A stretch of 64,000 nucleotides of DNA from Exiguobacterium sp. FSL W8-0210 (GTDB taxonomy: Bacteria > Bacillota > Bacilli > Exiguobacteriales > Exiguobacteriaceae). Of this stretch, positions 26,208 through 35,099 are shown piece after piece. The translations under genes and the position numbers were made by a program. The DNA lies in contig NZ_JBBOUK010000001.1 of assembly GCF_038006045.1 (NCBI RefSeq), forward strand, positions 2,893,001 to 2,957,000, read 5' to 3'. Below the pieces are notes generated by a model. That model made no database searches. It saw nothing but the letters and a program-made list of their open reading frames with translations, and had not been told where the DNA came from. Within the stretch, counting starts at the first letter, position 1. The number at the start of each line of letters is the position of its first letter.

Positions 26208-26702
26208 ATGGCAGCAAAAGATAATTCATTTGATATCGTGTCACAAATCAACATCGAGGAAGTCAAGAACGCCGTCCAGATTGCACTGAAAGAAATCACG
26301 AATCGCTTCGACTTCAAAGGTTCAAAGAGCGACATGAAGCTCGAAAAAGAGGATTTGATTCTAATCTCAGATGACGATTTCAAACTCGATCAAGTCAAAG
26401 ATGTCTTAACAGCAAAATTGATTAAGCGCGAAGTTCCGACCAAAAACCTGCAGTACGAAAAAGTCGAGCAGGCTGCTGGGAACACGGTTCGTCAACGCGT
26501 CATTCTGAAAAGTGGAATCGACCGTGACGACGCGAAAAAGATCAACAATGCCGTCAAGGAATCGAAATTAAAAGTGAAGACACAGATTCAAGATGACCAA
26601 ATCCGTGTCACTGGTAAATCACGTGACGACCTACAACAAGTCATGCAAATCGTTCGTGAGCTTCCGTTATCAGTCGACGTGCAGTTCATTAACTTCCGTT
26701 AA
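26208..26702 (+). CDS. yajQ: YajQ-family nucleotide-binding protein
   Basis: 164 residues from ATG 26208 (AAAGGGGA upstream; the earlier ATG 26190 overlaps that site). The opening [18 protein letters not shown] and the pattern [10 protein letters not shown] are diagnostic of YajQ, a protein with two ferredoxin-like domains. Some members bind cyclic di-GMP, others bind nucleic acid or tRNA/GTP. A GGDEF cyclase is encoded 6 kb away, which fits but does not prove cyclic di-GMP binding. Divergent from pulA. Confidence 0.9.
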   Translation: MAAKDNSFDIVSQINIEEVKNAVQIALKEITNRFDFKGSKSDMKLEKEDLILISDDDFKLDQVKDVLTAKLIKREVPTKNLQYEKVEQAAGNTVRQRVILKSGIDRDDAKKINNAVKESKLKVKTQIQDDQIRVTGKSRDDLQQVMQIVRELPLSVDVQFINFR

Positions 26703-26747
26703 TCGATTCTCATCAATCGGCTGAACGTTCATGTTCAGTCGATCAAA

Positions 26748-26795
26748 CAAAAAAGGGAGGTGCTTTCTGGATCGTATCCAAAAAGTACCTCCCTT
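26748..26795 (-). terminator. Terminator between yajQ and the hydroxybutyrate dehydrogenase gene
   Basis: AAGGGAGGTGCTTT pairs with AAAGTACCTCCCTT (one mismatch). The minus strand ends in T6, so it mainly serves the dehydrogenase gene. Confidence 0.8.
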
Positions 26796-26815
26796 CATTT
26801 AATTTAAAGTGTTGC

Positions 26816-27601
26816 TTATTGCGCTGTGTAACCACCATCGAGAACGACGGCTTGACCCGTGACACCTGCTGCTTTGTCACTTGCAAGGAAAATAGCGTAA
26901 TCCGCGATTTCTTTGACTTGCAGTAACCGTTTTTGCGGAACAAGCGGATAAATGACCTCTTCTAAAACATGTTCGAGCGGTACGTTCCGTGTCTCAGCGA
27001 GCGAAGACAACTGATTTTGGACGAGTGGTGTATCGACATATCCTGGGCAAATCGCGTTGACCGTAATACCAGAAGTTGCTCCTTCTAATGCTGCGACTTT
27101 CGTTAAACCGATGACACCATGTTTCGCGCTGTTATAGGCAGCTTTCCCTGCAAAACCAATCAATCCGTTAATCGATGACATGTTCAAGATTCGTCCAGAG
27201 CCTTGTTTTTTCATGATCGGGAAGACATATTTCGTATAGAGGAATGGTGCACGAAGCATGATGCTTTGAAGCAAGTCGAATTTCTCAGTCGAGAACTCTT
27301 CGATTGGTGAGACGTGTTGCATCCCCGCGTTATTGATGACGATGTCAATCGTTCCGTAATGCGCGACCGTCTGATCGATACTTGATTTGATTGCCTCTTC
27401 ATTCGTCACGTCACCTGCGACAGCAAACGCATCGAAGCCTTTTTCACGAAGTGTTTCAGCAGAGCGTTTTGCAGCTTCTTCCTGAAGATCGACGATGACG
27501 ACCTTCGCACCTTCTTGAGCGAATTCTTCAGCAATCTCAAGACCGATTCCGCTTGCTGCTCCTGTAATTAATGCAACTTTTCCTTCGAGTTGTTTCATCA
27601 T
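26816..27601 (-). CDS. bdhA: 3-hydroxybutyrate dehydrogenase (SDR)
   Basis: 261 residues. NAD site TGAASGIGLEIA, VIVDLQEE (NAD preference), NNAGMQHVSPIEEF, catalytic Ser in NMSSINGLIG, Tyr/Lys in YNSAKHG and ICPGYVDTPLV. The NAGMQHVSPIEEFP-like loop is characteristic of D-3-hydroxybutyrate dehydrogenases, which interconvert 3-hydroxybutyrate and acetoacetate with NAD. It is divergent from a LysR regulator whose start lies 121 bases away, a likely control pair. Ribosome site GAAGGAA. Confidence 0.87.
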   Translation of the reverse strand: MMKQLEGKVALITGAASGIGLEIAEEFAQEGAKVVIVDLQEEAAKRSAETLREKGFDAFAVAGDVTNEEAIKSSIDQTVAHYGTIDIVINNAGMQHVSPIEEFSTEKFDLLQSIMLRAPFLYTKYVFPIMKKQGSGRILNMSSINGLIGFAGKAAYNSAKHGVIGLTKVAALEGATSGITVNAICPGYVDTPLVQNQLSSLAETRNVPLEHVLEEVIYPLVPQKRLLQVKEIADYAIFLASDKAAGVTGQAVVLDGGYTAQ

Positions 27602-27722
27602 GATGGATTCCTTCTTTCTTTACCTTTACGTGTTCGGTCTCTTTACTGTACGCTGATTGAAAGAATAATAAAAATGAATACTTGTTATGACATCTATAAC
27701 TCAAAAGAATAGGAGAATACTG

Positions 27723-28601
27723 ATGGATTTCCGCCAACTGGAATACTTTACGGAAGTGGCACGCTTCAAAAGCTTCACTCGTGCCGCTGAACATCTCCAC
27801 GTCACGCAACCGACACTCAGTAAAATGGTCCGTCACTTAGAAGAAGAACTTGAGATGGAATTGTTCGATCGGAGTAAACGACAAATCGTCCTGACGGATG
27901 CCGGTGAGACCTTATTGATTGAAGGTGAAAAGATTCTGCGGCAGTTATCTGACCTGCCTTCCCACCTCTATGATGTCATGCATCTGACGAAGGGAACGAT
28001 TCGGCTCGGTGTGCCCCCACTGATCGGTTCGCTGTTTTTCCCGGGTCTCCTGCGTCGCTTCGAAGAGATGTATCCGATGATTCAAATCGAATTAATCGAA
28101 GCCGGTGGGCATGCGCTAGAAAAAGCGGTCGTCGCCGGTGAAGTCGATTTGATCGCAACGGTGCTGCCTTCGGATGAGCATTTAACGACACACCCCTTCA
28201 TTGAAGAAGAATTGCATTTGTTTTTACCAAATGATCACCCACTCGCCGATCGGTCGATGATTGCGTTAGAGGAAGTCGCCGACATGCCGTTCGTCTTGTT
28301 CAATGAAACATTCTCACTACACGATGTCGTCTTGAACGCCTGCAAAGATGCCGGATTTACGCCTAACGTGTCTCGGGTGAGCTCGCAGTGGGACTTCTTA
28401 TGTTTACTAGTCGCAGAAGGAAATGCCGTGACTGTCCTGCCGCGTTCGATCGCGGATCGCTTTTCGATTCGTGGCGTCAAAACGATTCCGCTTGAAACAC
28501 GTGTCCCGTGGCACTTAGGAATCGCCGTTCCGACCGGTCGCTATCAATCGTACGTGACGCGGAAGTGGATTCAATTCGTCAGCGATATATATTCCAAATA
28601 A
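27723..28601 (+). CDS. LysR-family transcriptional regulator
   Basis: 292 residues from ATG 27723 (AGGAGA six bases upstream). An N-terminal winged helix (MDFRQLEYFTEVARFKSFTRAAEHLHVTQPTLSKMVRHLEEELE) and a periplasmic-binding-type effector domain (LGVPPLIGSLFFPGLLRRF...). The pattern is near CidR/CzcR-type regulators of Bacilli. It reads divergently from the 3-hydroxybutyrate dehydrogenase gene and so probably controls it; the inducer is unknown. Confidence 0.9.
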   Translation: MDFRQLEYFTEVARFKSFTRAAEHLHVTQPTLSKMVRHLEEELEMELFDRSKRQIVLTDAGETLLIEGEKILRQLSDLPSHLYDVMHLTKGTIRLGVPPLIGSLFFPGLLRRFEEMYPMIQIELIEAGGHALEKAVVAGEVDLIATVLPSDEHLTTHPFIEEELHLFLPNDHPLADRSMIALEEVADMPFVLFNETFSLHDVVLNACKDAGFTPNVSRVSSQWDFLCLLVAEGNAVTVLPRSIADRFSIRGVKTIPLETRVPWHLGIAVPTGRYQSYVTRKWIQFVSDIYSK

Positions 28602-28692
28602 GCATACCTTTCATAAAAACCATGTATTTGTAGCATGGTATTTCTTCCTTTACGATAAGAACATCGTTAAAAAAGAAAGGAAGTCCTTTACC

Positions 28693-29106
28693 ATGGCAAC
28701 TCATTTTGAATCACGTCACGAAACAGGCGTTAAAAAACTCAGCGAATTCACAGACGCAAACGCTGCACAATCTACGCATGACAAAATCTCTGAATCCCTG
28801 AAAGATATCGCTCCAGCAGTCGGTGAGTGGATCACGGATTTCGCATACGGTGAAGTTTACAGCCGCGATGGTCTCGTCAACCGTGACCGCGCAATCGTCA
28901 CGATTGCTTCCCTCGTCACACAAGGTACAGAACCACAACTTGCTCTCCACATCAATACTGGATTGACAGCTGGTTTAACAGGAAACGAAATCGTCGAAGC
29001 TATCATGCATCTTGTTCCTTACACTGGATTCCCACGTGTCTTGAACGCACTTGAAGTCGCAAAAGTCGTCTTCGCAGAACGTGGCGTCACAGTCGAAACA
29101 GAATAA
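28693..29106 (+). CDS. Carboxymuconolactone decarboxylase (AhpD)-fold protein without cysteine
   Basis: 137 residues. The CMD core is clear: RDRAIVTIASLVTQGTEPQLALHINTGLTAGLTGNEIVEAIMHLVPYTGFPRVLNAL. Family members with a CxxC motif are peroxidase partners; this protein has no cysteine at all, so it belongs to the decarboxylase-like branch. His in LALHINTGL is the conserved residue. Real substrate unknown. ATG after AAAGGAAG. The mRNA could end at the hairpin that overlaps the next gene. Confidence 0.8.
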   Translation: MATHFESRHETGVKKLSEFTDANAAQSTHDKISESLKDIAPAVGEWITDFAYGEVYSRDGLVNRDRAIVTIASLVTQGTEPQLALHINTGLTAGLTGNEIVEAIMHLVPYTGFPRVLNALEVAKVVFAERGVTVETE

Positions 29107-29134
29107 GATCCGTACGACTTAATTGAAAAAAGAT

Positions 29135-29200
29135 GGGCATGACGCATTTTCGGGTATCTCCTTAACAAAGGAGTGGTCGATCATGCGTTATGCCCTTTTT
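29135..29200 (+). promoter_or_regulatory. Large hairpin over the ribosome site and start of the metallophosphoesterase gene
   Basis: GGGCATGACGCA (29135-29146) pairs with TGCGTTATGCCC (29184-29195), 12 contiguous pairs in RNA with one G-U. Five T follow at 29196-29200. Inside, CTCCTT (29157-29162) pairs with AAGGAG (29168-29173), covering the ribosome site. The ATG at 29183 touches the outer stem. It can be a terminator for the upstream gene and a block to initiation of the downstream one. Confidence 0.65.
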
Positions 29201-29776
29201 GCGGATCTTCACAGTTCAATAGCTGACACAGCAGCTGTCCTAGCTGACATACGGCGGCTCGCTCCCGATGCGCATTTGTTTTGTCTCGGTGATGTTCATG
29301 AATGCCATATCGGTAAAAAACGAGCGAAGCGCTATTCTTTCGAATCGCTCTCCCTCGTCGTGACGCTCGATGATGATTTTTTAGAGCTGATTGATTTTAA
29401 GACGTTACTTGGTAATCAAGAAGAGCGCATCCTGTCGCTCGTTCCACCACATCTATCTCCTGTCATCGATGCATTACGCGATTGCCCTCGAAAACAACGC
29501 ATCGAGGGGGCATTGTTGATTCATGGAGACCAACTCAGTTGGTCGCGGGATTTTCTACCCGACCTGTCACAACAACGCGAACCGTTACTCTTTTTCGGTC
29601 ATAGTCATATCAGAGGTTTGTTTCGAAATGGCATCGCCAAACCGAGCCCACTAGGTCAAACTTTATCCATCAAAGGAAAACGGTATGCCGTTAATCTAGG
29701 TCCCGTCGTGTTCGAACGAGAATGGTGTCTTTACGATTCAGAGCAACAAACGATCGTGTTCTATCAGGCGAAGTAA
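29183..29776 (+). CDS. Calcineurin-like metallophosphoesterase
   Basis: 197 residues from ATG 29183 (AAAGGAG nine bases upstream). The five metal motifs are in order: FADLHSS, LGDVHE, GNQEER, LLIHGDQL and GHSHIRG. This is the YfcE/MJ0936-type fold that hydrolyses phosphodiesters or nucleotides with two metals. GDVHE replaces the usual GDxxD/G form and GNQE the usual GNxD/H, so specificity may be shifted. Expression is probably limited by the hairpin over its start. Confidence 0.82.
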   Translation: MRYALFADLHSSIADTAAVLADIRRLAPDAHLFCLGDVHECHIGKKRAKRYSFESLSLVVTLDDDFLELIDFKTLLGNQEERILSLVPPHLSPVIDALRDCPRKQRIEGALLIHGDQLSWSRDFLPDLSQQREPLLFFGHSHIRGLFRNGIAKPSPLGQTLSIKGKRYAVNLGPVVFEREWCLYDSEQQTIVFYQAK

Positions 29777-29785
29777 GAAGATACG

Positions 29786-29822
29786 ACAAAAGCCGTCGGG
29801 CACAGGGCTCGACGGCTTTTGT
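29786..29822. terminator. Bidirectional terminator
   Basis: ACAAAAGCCGTCG pairs with CGACGGCTTTTGT between the phosphoesterase and the unknown gene behind argS. Confidence 0.9.
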
Positions 29823-29837
29823 TCGTGTATCTATTGA

Positions 29838-30443
29838 TCAGAGATAACGGACAAGCGATGCCTTGACGATATCCACTTGTGTGAAGTTCGTCTCTTCCGC
29901 GAATGTTTCGATGACTTGACGGACATCCCCTTGACGACGTACGAAGCTCGTCGGGACTGGTGTCGTACCGACAAGTTGCTCATGCAGACTCGTCAATCGA
30001 TGATCATCGATGATCGTCGTCATCAAATCAAGGAATAGCAGAACATGCAGACGGTTCAAATAATCCCATGGTTTGTCTTCCGAACGGAATTCATTACGAG
30101 CGAGCCATTTTTTCAATCCGATCGCATCGATTTGACTCAACGTCTCTGTCGTACGTGCCGACTTCCAAAGCGTCAACAGTTCACCCAGTTTTTTCCGTGT
30201 CTGTTTCTTACGCATGAAGAATTCAAAATTGTCTTTCGTCCGTAATGCGTCTCCTTCAATCGGAGCAATCAAATCGGCTTCCGGCGCCGTCACGAAATCG
30301 TGAACGAAATCGACAGACTCTCCCGGTAACCAAGCAGCGACTTTCCCGTGAAAATCAGCCATAAAGGCGACCGTTTCTGCCAAAGGCTCCTGCTTCATCT
30401 GTGAAGCAGCTTGCTGTAATCGTTCTTTCGTCTCAGTCTTCAT
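29838..30443 (-). CDS. Uncharacterised helical protein co-transcribed with argS
   Basis: 201 residues, start ATG with AGAAGAGG six bases upstream. I recognise no family. The sequence is charged and mostly helical (MKTETKERLQQAASQMKQEPLAETV, then FFMRKKQTRKKLGELLTLW), with a Trp-containing middle (DKPWDYLNRLHVLLFL). No signal peptide or membrane helix. It begins 30 bases after the argS stop with no terminator between, so it is under the argS T-box and should rise on arginine shortage. Confidence 0.6.
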   Translation of the reverse strand: MKTETKERLQQAASQMKQEPLAETVAFMADFHGKVAAWLPGESVDFVHDFVTAPEADLIAPIEGDALRTKDNFEFFMRKKQTRKKLGELLTLWKSARTTETLSQIDAIGLKKWLARNEFRSEDKPWDYLNRLHVLLFLDLMTTIIDDHRLTSLHEQLVGTTPVPTSFVRRQGDVRQVIETFAEETNFTQVDIVKASLVRYL

Positions 30444-30473
30444 AATCTACCTCTTCTTATTCGTGGATTGGTC

Positions 30474-32156
30474 TTACATTTCTTCTGGAGCGCCGACACC
30501 AAGCAAACGAAGACCCTCTGTCAAGACGATCGTGACCGACTTGACGAGTGCAAGACGCGATTGTTTTGCTGCGTCATCTTCGAGAACACGGACGTGTCCG
30601 TAGTATTTATTAAAGCTTTGTGCAAGATCTAAGACGTAGCGGCTGATGATTGATGGCTCACGACGTGTGAACGCGCGATCGATGACCGTCGAGAATTGGT
30701 TCAGCATCGAGACGACACCCCATGCATGATCATCGGCACTACCAGCGAATGGTGTGCCATCATAGCCACCTTTACGGAGCAAGGAGTGCGCACGGGCATT
30801 CGTGTACTGGACATACGGTCCTGTTTCGCCTTCGAATTTCAACATCTGCTCAAGATCGAACTCGATATTGTTCATCCGTTCGTTCTTCAAGTCATGGAAG
30901 ATGACCGCGCCAACACCTACTTGACGAGCCGTAGCTTCAGCATTCGCTAAGTTCGGATTTTTTTCCGCGATGTTTTGCTTTGCGACGTCGATCGCTTCTT
31001 GTAATACTTCTTCAAGCAAGACGATCCGACCTTTACGCGTCGACATTTTCTTTCCGTCCTTCATGATCAGACCGAACGGCACATGGTGCATTCCGTCGAC
31101 GTTCTCAAATCCAAGTTTCTTCAAGACTGCGAACAATTGCTTGAAGTGAAGCGCTTGTTCCCCACCTACGACGTAGAACGCTTGCTCAAAACGGTACGTT
31201 TCGAGACGATAGACGGCAGCTGCTAAGTCACGTGTCGCATACAGCGTTGCACCATCTTTCTTTTTAATCAAGGCAGGCGGCATACCTTCTGCTTCGAGGT
31301 CGACGACCATTGCCCCTTCTGATTCGACGAGGAGATCTTTTTCTTCGAGCAAATCGATGACGTGTTGCATCTTATCGTTATAGAAGGCTTCTCCGTTCAA
31401 GCTATCGAATTTAACACCGAGCATCTCATAAACACGGTTGAACTCGACGAGTGAGACTTCACGGAACCACGTCCAAAGCGTCGTTGCCTGCTCATCACCT
31501 TGTTCGAGTTTTTTGAACCAGAGACGTCCTTCATCCTCAAGTGCCGGATTTGTTTCCGCTTCTTCGTGGAACCGGACGTATAATTTCAACAATTCCTTGA
31601 TCGGTTCTGCACGGACCTCTTCTTCCTCACCCCACATCGTGTAAGCCACCATCAATTTCCCGAACTGTGTTCCCCAGTCCCCTAAGTGGTTGACACCGAC
31701 GACGTCGTAGCCTTTTTTACGTGAGATTTGGTTGAGCGCGTTCCCGATGACCGTCGAACGCAAGTGGCCCATCGAGAATGGTTTCGCGATGTTTGGTGAT
31801 GAAAAATCAGTGACGATCGTTTTTCCATTCGCTTCACTTGATCCGAACGCCTCTTGCTCCGTCAGGACTTGATTGACGATTTCTTGCGAGACGACTTCTC
31901 GGTTCAAGAAAACGTTGATGTAAGGACCTACAGCTTGAACGTTCGAGAACAGCGGCGCATCGATTTTTTCTGCGAGGTCTGAAGCGATCATGTTCGGTGC
32001 TTTACGGAATGCTTTTGCGAGCATGAAACATGGGAATGCCAAATCTCCGTGATCTTCATGTTTCGGTTGCTCGATCAGTTGTTCGATTTGTTCAACCGAT
32101 AAGGCACCTTCCATGACTTGATGTAATACTTCTGCATACTGCGCTTTATAACTCAT
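30474..32156 (-). CDS. argS: Arginyl-tRNA synthetase
   Basis: 560 residues from ATG 32156 (AGGAGG upstream); a longer frame to 32219 runs into the T-box terminator. Class I signatures: the HIGH-like motif SMGHLRSTVIGNAL in SPNIAKPFSMGHLRS, the MSTRKG motif (KKMSTRKGRIVLLE), the N-terminal Add-1 domain and the anticodon-binding DALR domain at the end (RALIQS-like VLDLAQSFNKYYGHVRVL). It loads arginine onto tRNA-Arg. Length agrees with Bacillus ArgS (about 556). Expression is controlled by a T-box leader. Confidence 0.95.
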   Translation of the reverse strand: MSYKAQYAEVLHQVMEGALSVEQIEQLIEQPKHEDHGDLAFPCFMLAKAFRKAPNMIASDLAEKIDAPLFSNVQAVGPYINVFLNREVVSQEIVNQVLTEQEAFGSSEANGKTIVTDFSSPNIAKPFSMGHLRSTVIGNALNQISRKKGYDVVGVNHLGDWGTQFGKLMVAYTMWGEEEEVRAEPIKELLKLYVRFHEEAETNPALEDEGRLWFKKLEQGDEQATTLWTWFREVSLVEFNRVYEMLGVKFDSLNGEAFYNDKMQHVIDLLEEKDLLVESEGAMVVDLEAEGMPPALIKKKDGATLYATRDLAAAVYRLETYRFEQAFYVVGGEQALHFKQLFAVLKKLGFENVDGMHHVPFGLIMKDGKKMSTRKGRIVLLEEVLQEAIDVAKQNIAEKNPNLANAEATARQVGVGAVIFHDLKNERMNNIEFDLEQMLKFEGETGPYVQYTNARAHSLLRKGGYDGTPFAGSADDHAWGVVSMLNQFSTVIDRAFTRREPSIISRYVLDLAQSFNKYYGHVRVLEDDAAKQSRLALVKSVTIVLTEGLRLLGVGAPEEM

Positions 32157-32192
32157 CTTTATTTCCTCCTGCTTCACTGATTTTTTGGCAAT

Positions 32193-32445
32193 AAAAAACG
32201 CCCCTTGCGCCACGCGCAAAGAGACGGAATGACCGCGGTACCACTCTTCTTGGTGTCATTTTGACACCCACCTTGTTCGGGGATAACGGGGTTCCCCCGG
32301 CTACGCCTCTTCCATCAGGAATCGGGCAGCGTCTCAGAAGTGCGTTTCACGATCGGTTCGTCCTCAGGCTTCCACCATTCCCTGATTCGCTAGTTGACGA
32401 AAATCAACCGTTACTCTCTTCATCATCGACTATATTCGATATCTT
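32193..32445 (-). promoter_or_regulatory. T-box riboswitch of argS
   Basis: On the minus strand the leader shows an AGAGAGTAACGG stem I base, the GGTGGAAGCC distal loop, a candidate Arg specifier CGC followed by A (plus 32342-32344), the T-box GTGGTACCGCGG (plus 32233-32244) and a terminator whose GC stem ends in T6 (plus 32193-32227). Uncharged tRNA-Arg would stabilise the antiterminator. The specifier assignment is tentative; the T-box itself is clear. Confidence 0.9.
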
Positions 32446-32449
32446 TCAC

Positions 32450-32478
32450 ATTATACGCAATTCTTTCTTTTCTCTCAA
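32450..32478 (-). promoter_or_regulatory. argS promoter
   Basis: Minus-strand TTGAGA (plus 32473-32478), 17 bases, TATAAT (plus 32450-32455), directly ahead of the T-box leader. Confidence 0.8.
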
Positions 32479-32564
32479 CCTTATTTTTTTGGTAAATGGC
32501 TTATCAAAATTTCCACAATTCGGGTATAGGAATAAAAGATACTTCTCAAGGGGAGGGATGTTTC

Positions 32565-34241
32565 ATGCGCTACTACCAACATGTAGCCCGGACAAGCTGG
32601 ATCGTCTTCGGTCTCGTCGCCTTGACGTTATTAGTGATCGGCATCGTTCATCCACCAACCTTCCATCCTTCTGTCTCCATCATCAACACGCTTTATTTAT
32701 TCGGACTCGTTCTCCTGTTTCAGTTCGATAATGTCCGTCGTGGTGGCATTTACTATACATTCCAAGAAGGAATCATCTTATTTTTATTCCTCAATTACGG
32801 TTTAACGTACGCCTTGATTTTAAGCCAAATCGGTATTCTCGTCTTTCAATTCATGTCTCACCGAAAAGCGATTCGCTGGAAACGTTTCGTCTACCTCTAC
32901 CCGATCAACGCCCTATTCGATTTAGTCTATATTTCGCTTCCCGCCTTTGCGTATTATGCGCTCGGTGGTCCGATCGGCTCAAACTTTACGTATACGAAAG
33001 CCTTGATTCCTTTCACCGGCTTTTTAATCACCGTTTTCCTTGTCTCTTATTTCCAATGTCTATTCGTCAATCGCTTCCTCTTCTTGAAATACGATTGGCG
33101 CCGTCTCGTGAAGCTGCAATCCCTCGTCTACGGAATCAGCATGTTGAGCGCTTTACTTGGAATCTGGTTTTACGATGAGAGTCCACTCGTCGCGGCTACG
33201 GTTTCCGCCTTGATCCTCTTTTTGTTCAAACGTCTGTTGCAAGAACGCGGCGACTCCCTTGAAGCAAATGATAATGCCAAACGATTTGATGATGCGAAGG
33301 AACACTTGTTGATTTCCCGCTTTGAACGCGAGACGATTGATTCGTTACTCCTTGATTTACCGCATCTGCTACCGTTTTCTGAAGGTTGGATCTCAATCCA
33401 ACAACAGCGAAAACAAGTCATCTATAACATCCGGACGAAACAACCGATTGATGTATTACCACTGTTTCATTCCTTGACAGCCGACGATTTGCATACCCCG
33501 ATCATCTATGGTCTTCGTTGCGACTGGGGCAACGATATTCAAATCGGATTGCCTGTCGATCGTCACTCGATGCTAGCGATTCCTTCGATTACGAGCGGAG
33601 AGGTCGATGTCTCGATCATCCTGTTCCATCAAGTCGCAGATGCCTATGATGCGACGAATGCCGATGAGTTATCTCGTCTGCTCCGTATCTTTTGTCGTGT
33701 CTTAGAGCGCTCTCGTGAAACGGTTCAACTCTACACGGAAAGTCGGACCGATGCCTTAACGGAATTACCGAATAGTCGTGCCTTCTACGAACACGGTCGG
33801 CAGGAGTTTGCTGCTGACTGCTATCCGCTCTCCGTGATCCTGTTTGATATTGATCATTTTAAACGCGTCAACGATACGTACGGTCATAAAGTAGGCGATC
33901 TTGTCCTTCGTGAACTCGGTCGACGTATCCAAGCGATCCAATTGCAACATGATGAGGTCTTTGCTGCTCGTTATGGCGGGGAGGAATTCGTACTTCTCTT
34001 ACGAAATGGTAGTCAAGAGGCTGCCATCCAGATTGCCGAGACGGTCCGCCATGCGGTCATGGATCGTCCCTTCCTCGTCGATGGTCACCGACTGTCCTTA
34101 ACCGTCAGCCTCGGAATTGATACAGTGGAAGAAAGATATCAACGGACGTTCGAAGAGTCGTTACGTCAAGCCGACCATGCACTCTATGTCGGCGGAAAAC
34201 ACAACGGACGCAACTGTACCGCGCATTATGCAAACCTTTGA
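32565..34241 (+). CDS. Membrane-bound diguanylate cyclase (GGDEF)
   Basis: 558 residues from ATG 32565 (GGGAGGG seven bases upstream); ATG 32496 has no ribosome site. About seven membrane helices in the first 230 residues, a middle domain of about 150 residues of GAF-like character, and a C-terminal GGDEF domain with an intact GGEEF signature (about residues 471-475, RYGGEEFVLLL). FDIDHFKRVNDTYGHKVGD is the usual metal/substrate part. It makes cyclic di-GMP from two GTP. No inhibitory RxxD five residues before the signature is evident. The esterase gene follows within 15 bases. Confidence 0.9.
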   Translation: MRYYQHVARTSWIVFGLVALTLLVIGIVHPPTFHPSVSIINTLYLFGLVLLFQFDNVRRGGIYYTFQEGIILFLFLNYGLTYALILSQIGILVFQFMSHRKAIRWKRFVYLYPINALFDLVYISLPAFAYYALGGPIGSNFTYTKALIPFTGFLITVFLVSYFQCLFVNRFLFLKYDWRRLVKLQSLVYGISMLSALLGIWFYDESPLVAATVSALILFLFKRLLQERGDSLEANDNAKRFDDAKEHLLISRFERETIDSLLLDLPHLLPFSEGWISIQQQRKQVIYNIRTKQPIDVLPLFHSLTADDLHTPIIYGLRCDWGNDIQIGLPVDRHSMLAIPSITSGEVDVSIILFHQVADAYDATNADELSRLLRIFCRVLERSRETVQLYTESRTDALTELPNSRAFYEHGRQEFAADCYPLSVILFDIDHFKRVNDTYGHKVGDLVLRELGRRIQAIQLQHDEVFAARYGGEEFVLLLRNGSQEAAIQIAETVRHAVMDRPFLVDGHRLSLTVSLGIDTVEERYQRTFEESLRQADHALYVGGKHNGRNCTAHYANL

Positions 34242-34256
34242 AAGGTCGTGACTCTA

Positions 34257-35039
34257 TTGTCGATTACAGAAATTGAAATGACGCTACCGACATCACAAGC
34301 CCACCGGACGATTCGGATTCATCGTCCGCCCCATTTGGATCCTTCTGAAGCATTACCAGTGATTTATATGCACGATGGACAAAACGTCTTCAGTGGAGAA
34401 ACCGCCTCGTTCGGAAAAGGCTGGGAGATTCATCTTGCACTACAACAGACACAAATTCCGGCAATGGTCGTTGCGATTGACAGTCCAGAAGACGGCATGG
34501 ATCGTTACGATGACTACGCCCCCTGGAGTGACGAAGCTTTACTGATGCGGACTGCCTATCCTTCACATCGGTCGTCGATCGGGGGAAACGGTAAGGTCTA
34601 CATGGACTGGATCATCCGCGAGTTAAAACCATACATTGACGCCAACTACGCGACACGTCCTGATGATACGACGATGATTGGCAGCTCGATGGGTGGCGTC
34701 ATCTCGCTCTATGGATTATTCGCGTATCCGGAAGTCATCACGCGCGTCGCTGCCCTGTCGACTGCCGGATGGGCAAACTTTTCCTCACTCCTTGAATTCA
34801 TCGAGCGTAGTCCGTCTCTGTCTGCCACTCATCGCTGTTATATGGATGTTGGTACTAAAGAAGTGAGCGGTCCGATGACCGAGACAGATTATTTACACAC
34901 GAATGATGTCTTAGCACGAGCCGTCGAACAGAAACTTACTCAAAGTCGCTATACGATCATCCCGGAAGCGATTCATCATGAAACCGCCTGGGCGAAACGT
35001 TTACCGGATATTTTGCGTTACTTATTTCCTTCCTCTTGA
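34257..35039 (+). CDS. Esterase D-like alpha/beta hydrolase
   Basis: 260 residues from TTG 34257, which is best spaced from GAAAGG; GTG 34248 and ATG 34278 are alternatives. Esterase-D fold (PF00756): VIYMHDGQNVFSG for the oxyanion loop, the nucleophile Ser in MIGSSMGGVISLYG, and the catalytic His near EAIHHETAWAKRLP. Relatives cut acyl esters, siderophore esters or mycolates. It directly follows the diguanylate cyclase gene and is probably on the same transcript, without a known functional link. Confidence 0.82.
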   Translation: MSITEIEMTLPTSQAHRTIRIHRPPHLDPSEALPVIYMHDGQNVFSGETASFGKGWEIHLALQQTQIPAMVVAIDSPEDGMDRYDDYAPWSDEALLMRTAYPSHRSSIGGNGKVYMDWIIRELKPYIDANYATRPDDTTMIGSSMGGVISLYGLFAYPEVITRVAALSTAGWANFSSLLEFIERSPSLSATHRCYMDVGTKEVSGPMTETDYLHTNDVLARAVEQKLTQSRYTIIPEAIHHETAWAKRLPDILRYLFPSS

Positions 35040-35045
35040 GTACAC

Positions 35046-35090
35046 AAAAAGAGTCGGGTGATTTCTTTAAGTAGAAATCATCCGACTCTT
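35046..35090. terminator. Bidirectional terminator
   Basis: AAGAGTCGGGTGATTTCT pairs with AGAAATCATCCGACTCTT (one mismatch) between the esterase and trhO genes. Confidence 0.88.
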
Positions 35091-35099
35091 AGTCTTGTC

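Noticed and set aside
32261-32731. Open frame of about 156 codons on the plus strand
   Set aside because: It runs antisense through the argS T-box and promoter and has no ribosome site. The RNA element explains the sequence.
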